This document shows, piece by piece, positions 62,207 through 64,000 of a stretch of DNA of 64,000 bases. Origin of the DNA: Pholis gunnellus. Lineage: Eukaryota; Chordata; Actinopteri; Perciformes; Pholidae. Positions within the stretch are counted from its first letter, which is position 1. The number at the start of each line of letters is the position of its first letter. A program made the translations under genes and the position numbers. The notes under the pieces were generated by a model. That model made no database searches and was not told the DNA's origin. It worked only from the letters and a program-made list of their open reading frames with translations. The stretch covers positions 7,177,930-7,241,929 of the forward strand of contig OU342807.1 in assembly GCA_910591455.2 (NCBI GenBank). The letters run 5' to 3'.

Positions 62207-64000
62207 TCCTCCCCCTGGCCAGTATGTTTGACAGATGCATAATTTCAATCATAGGCCAATCTGCAAATAAATCAACTGCAATGTTGTAACTATACCAACA
62301 ATATTTTCTTCATAAATATATAATTGTACAATACAGAGAGCTGTAAAGGAAGTTTGGCTGCCTGGTAACAGTAAACACCAATGTATCACCAAACATTGCA
62401 TTTGTGTAATTATATCTTTTGTTTACCTCCAACTCAAAGTTATTTTCCGTTTCTCGGTGCTTGATGAACTGGAACAGACATCCCAGCTCCACCAAAATCA
62501 GCAGGACCGCATTGATTCCTTACTCTTTCTATAAGACATTCTTTTAGCTTTTACAAAACAATCTCTCATATTTTCCACAGCAGTCAAAGTGCAGTAGTAG
62601 TTAGAAAAATTCAAAAGGTGCACGACCGACGTGCAAGTCGTGATTTTGTCTTTTTCTGGCACAAGCACCTAAAGCCGGCTTCACCACGTCAAGTATAAGC
62701 CTAACTTCAGTCTGACCCCTACACATAACATCCTGGATCCCTCCATGGCAAGAGAACCGATGTGGTTCAAAGACATTCTTACTAATCATCTCGACACCAA
62801 TATATGTTTAGTCTCTTGCAACTGAACTGTCCTCTCACCCAGTGGCGACTGGTCATTCGGGGCACTTGTCGTCATCGGAGAGAACAAGTGCATACAAATG
62901 ATGTTATTATTGATTCTCAAAGCCTACTATCTGACATAATTTATCATCTATGAATATAGCGTCTTCCTAAATTGCGTGTGTTAGGATTTAATGTGGTTCT
63001 CCCATTTCGTGGCGCTGGCAGTACGATGGCCCGTGTGGCATACAGCAGCCGTGGGCCTGTGGGGCTAGCCCCTCTCTCACGATACAATGTGTATTGTACG
63101 TGGTAAAGTATAAATACGCATGCTCAGAGTGTGTCTGTATTGAATGTAGATCACACAAATTTGAGGGCTGACAGCCTGTAGCCCCACTATAGCGTCATTT
63201 CATATTACAAATTGAATTGGCTTGTGGTTTTCAAAGAAAAAGTAGGTTAACATACAAGCGAATTCCATGTCTGCTTTTTGGTGGAGATGGTACTTGGTCG
63301 AGGACGGGTTATAAAGATTCGTAACATCTTTCTGAGAGGACGCGAAACATGAGGGCAGTGGGAGTCATCTGGATAATGCTATGAAACTGGGTTTACTTGC
63401 ATGTGTAAATGTCACTGCCCAAATTGACAGCGCATACAGGCGCTCCATTGAGCAGCATAACAAACAGGTACGTGCTCGGTCGGTTCGTAACATGTATTAA
63501 ACTGTGTGGAAGATGTGAAACAGCACTGCGGGGCCATGACGACTTGGCGGAGTCTTTGAATCTAACTCTGACATTCAGATGCATGTTGGAGACTAAAAAG
63601 TTGTCTAGTCCATTTGTTCTTGTGTAAAAGTGATTTTCACTCACAAATAGCATAGAAGAATCGATATGATTTGGCCATAGACTTGATCAGGTACTGTGCA
63701 GATGAGACTGTGTGGGGGATCTGGAGGAAGAAAGAAGAAGGGGTGAGAACTTTCTTTCAATACACTGTGTCGTAATTATTCTCAAATTTATAACACCAGG
63801 TCAAGATCAACCTTGTCACAAAGTCACCATCACCCATGAACCAGCGCCCCCACCTGGAGACATTACCTTCCACCACAGATCATGCCATGGTACAGAATGC
63901 AGAAGAACATCTTGTTACCTTTATCTTAGCGACCCTGATGAGGATAAAGACGGAAAAGGGGACACAGGCTGCCATGACAAACTCTTCTGACTAAAATCCC
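62207..64000. other. Non-coding; possible repeat debris and one weak exon-like stretch
   Basis: The part near 62840 (CAGTGGCGACTGGTCATTCG) and near 63010-63085 (GTGGGCCTGTGGGGCTAGCC) resembles fish transposon debris. A stretch at 63800-63990, after a possible acceptor (AACACCAG), is open in two plus-strand frames. Neither translation is recognisable. Confidence 0.35.

Overview
The window looks like genomic DNA from a teleost fish, probably a percomorph. The evidence is two vertebrate genes with GT-AG introns, AT-rich non-coding DNA, and many repeat types I associate with fish genomes: tRNA-derived SINEs, an L2-like LINE, hAT and PIF/Harbinger DNA transposons, short TTAA-type inverted-repeat elements and solo-LTR-like elements. 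I could not assign a species.

Region 1 (1-10 kb) has no gene I can support. It holds at least two dispersed repeats (about 3120-3860 and 6700-6960). A possible TLR3 promoter and non-coding first exon lies near 9.4-10.03 kb.

Region 2 (10.9-22.8 kb) carries the only two convincing genes, both on the plus strand. TLR3 (coding 10909-14058, four coding exons, 904 residues) is the endosomal double-stranded-RNA receptor. CYP4V2 (coding 15906-22781, eleven exons, 511 residues) is a microsomal cytochrome P450 fatty-acid hydroxylase. The same two genes are neighbours on human chromosome 4q35, which supports both calls. In human FAM149A lies between them; here the gap is only about 1.8 kb and nothing resembling FAM149A is visible in it. 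Every exon junction in both genes keeps the reading frame. Three residue changes stand out: proline at the TLR3 BB-loop position where mammals have alanine, serine in place of a mammalian dsRNA-contact histidine, and arginine in place of the CYP4 heme-linking glutamate.

Region 3 (22.8-64 kb) is gene-poor. I found no confident host exon in it. It has a 470-bp and a 430-bp element with TG...CA ends and perfect 5-bp target duplications (28522-28991 and 61772-62201); a 142-bp inverted-repeat element (30539-30680); a perfect 18-bp hairpin (31832-31869); a decayed Harbinger element with two convergent ORFs (about 32062-33600); a duplicated A-B-A' block (39623-40815) with a further B copy at 35166-35835; hAT remnants (41389-41454 and 58118-58760); SINEs (44095-44315, 48478-48590, 57266-57540); and an L2-like reverse transcriptase remnant (50860-51830, minus strand).

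The two host genes are not known to work in one pathway; their adjacency is ancestral synteny. I saw no CRISPR array, rRNA, bacterial-type operon or clearly new biological system. The most testable oddities are the residue changes in TLR3 and CYP4V2, the A-B-A' block and the two target-duplicated elements.
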